Positions 63,601 to 64,000 of a stretch of 64,000 bases of DNA are shown piece by piece. The notes beneath the pieces were generated by a model that was not told where the DNA came from, did not search any database, and saw nothing but the letters and a program-made list of their open reading frames with translations. Numbering within the stretch: position 1 is the first letter of the stretch; each line of letters starts with the position of its first letter. Made by a program: the position numbers and the translations under genes. The stretch covers positions 43,533,220 through 43,597,219 of the forward strand of contig OV121089.1 of the NCBI GenBank assembly GCA_921293015.1. Direction: 5' to 3'. This stretch comes from Phorcus lineatus. Taxonomy: Eukaryota; Mollusca; Gastropoda; Trochida; Trochidae.

Positions 63601-64000
63601 GTAGAGGTGCTCGAAGGAAAGGCGCCCTGACTTGGAGGTTGCAATCAGACAACTGATGATTATATATTCTGCACAACTTCTTATATATTCTGTTATATAT
63701 ATATTCTGTTATATATATAATCTGCACAACTTCTTAACAATCAGACAACTGATGATTATATATTCTGCACAACTTCTTATATATTCTGTTATATATATAT
63801 TCTCCACAACTTCTTAACAATCAGACAACTGATGATTACATATTCTGCACAACTTCTTATATATTCTGTTATATATATATTCTGTTATATATATATATTC
63901 TTCACAACTTCTTAACAATCAGACAACTGATGATTATATATTCTGCACAACTTCTTATATATTCTGTTAAATATATTCTGCACAACTTCTTAACAATCAG
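54685..64000 (+). CDS. mybbp1a: Myb-binding protein 1A, 5' part (continues beyond window)
   Basis: Nine exons: 54685-54855, 55812-55918, 56694-56783, 57175-57246, 57610-57720, 58281-58403, 58962-59054, 59528-59633 and 60030-60118, about 321 codons. All GT-AG. Phases agree except in exon 2. Recognised by the N-terminal alignment to MYBBP1A/yeast Pol5: YSLQRLIKGL, ARLGFSVALTQVL, then LIQSGKLLQ, then LLKVLVKSAEGHPVIHSVVD and QKYLGLNIYLKM. MYBBP1A is a nucleolar alpha-helical-repeat protein linked to rRNA transcription and processing and to Myb and p53 regulation. The human protein is over 1300 aa, so most of the gene lies to the right. Exon 2 is 107 nt where the frame needs 108, with the break at ATTAAGGA near 55859. 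Either a mutation or an assembly indel. The intron after exon 9 holds the large tandem array, and no further exon was found up to the edge. Confidence 0.85.
58535..58723 (-). mobile_element. tRNA-derived SINE with intact A and B boxes
   Basis: Flanked by a 9-bp duplication TCAAATATT (58526-58534 and 58724-58732). Read on the minus strand it begins with a tRNA-like head: A box TAGCGCAGTGGTTAGCGC, then B box GGTTCGATGCTC (about 58664-58675), the internal Pol III promoter. The body shared with the other copies follows, then a (CTCAC)n-like tail. Lies in mybbp1a intron 6. Confidence 0.9.
60634..64000 (+). repeat. About 96-bp minisatellite array in mybbp1a intron, open at window edge
   Basis: The unit reads TTAACAATCAGACAACTGAT, GATTATATATTCTGCACAAC, TTCTTATATATTCTGTTATA and then alternating TATA blocks. 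About 30 units, with most spacings at 94-97 bp. A short variant with CTGTTAAATATATTCTGC recurs near 61208, 61797, 62685 and 63965, giving higher-order blocks. The unit length is a multiple of 3 and lacks stops in one frame, so long frames here are not genes. Interrupted at 63136-63641. Confidence 0.95.
63136..63641. mobile_element. 506-bp insertion in the minisatellite with 9-bp target duplication
   Basis: CAATCAGAC, part of the array unit, is duplicated at 63127-63135 and 63642-63650. The insert is GC-richer than its surroundings. Its ends show only weak inverted similarity (CTAGCTCCA against CAACCTCCA). It contains a hairpin with 11-bp arms (TCTCGAACCAA, 63476-63521). No ORF of note. The duplication length suggests a Mutator- or hAT-like DNA transposon; class uncertain. 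Confidence 0.75.

Overview
This is animal nuclear DNA, most likely from a marine mollusc and probably a gastropod. The genes are split by GT-AG introns, there is no operon structure, and the AT-rich spacers are full of decayed LINEs, tRNA-derived SINEs, MITEs and minisatellites. The organism is inferred from repeat style and gene content only; no species is claimed.

Layout. (1) 1-20048, minus strand: two tandem paralogues of a 3-beta-hydroxysteroid dehydrogenase-like short-chain dehydrogenase. The right copy (15356-20048) is complete in 4 exons and 377 aa. The left copy (start 12853) has the same exon sizes and runs off the left edge. Its intron 2 contains a decayed LINE (781-2850). Its intron 1 contains the most interesting object here, a candidate DNA transposon of about 6.8 kb (about 3645-10410). 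That element has a single long transposase-like ORF whose N-terminal part is a 45-bp coding minisatellite, flanked on both sides by palindromic GTAAGTGGCACTTAC-type repeats and bounded by a near-perfect 22-bp inverted repeat. (2) 22883-24811, minus: lyrm9, 3 exons, 74 aa. (3) 29521-32945, minus: a ninjurin gene, 2 exons, 135 aa. (4) 33900-45300: mostly repeats, including a second decayed LINE of the same family, an 800-bp duplication, a LINE 3' end with an (ATT)n tail, an internally deleted pogo/Tigger element and a SINE. (5) 45887-53567, minus: eif4h, 7 coding exons, 288 aa. Its introns hold a 220-bp-arm foldback, a TTAA MITE and hairpins. (6) 54685 to beyond the window, plus: the 5' part of mybbp1a (9 exons), divergent from eif4h. 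Exon 2 carries a one-base frame break. The intron after exon 9 contains a 3.3-kb array of about 96-bp repeats, itself interrupted by a 506-bp insertion with a 9-bp target duplication.

The host genes are unrelated in function: steroid/sterol oxidation, a mitochondrial LYR protein, plasma-membrane rupture, translation initiation and nucleolar biology. They form no pathway. All exon boundaries come from reading splice sites, codon phase and remembered family similarity. No database search was possible.
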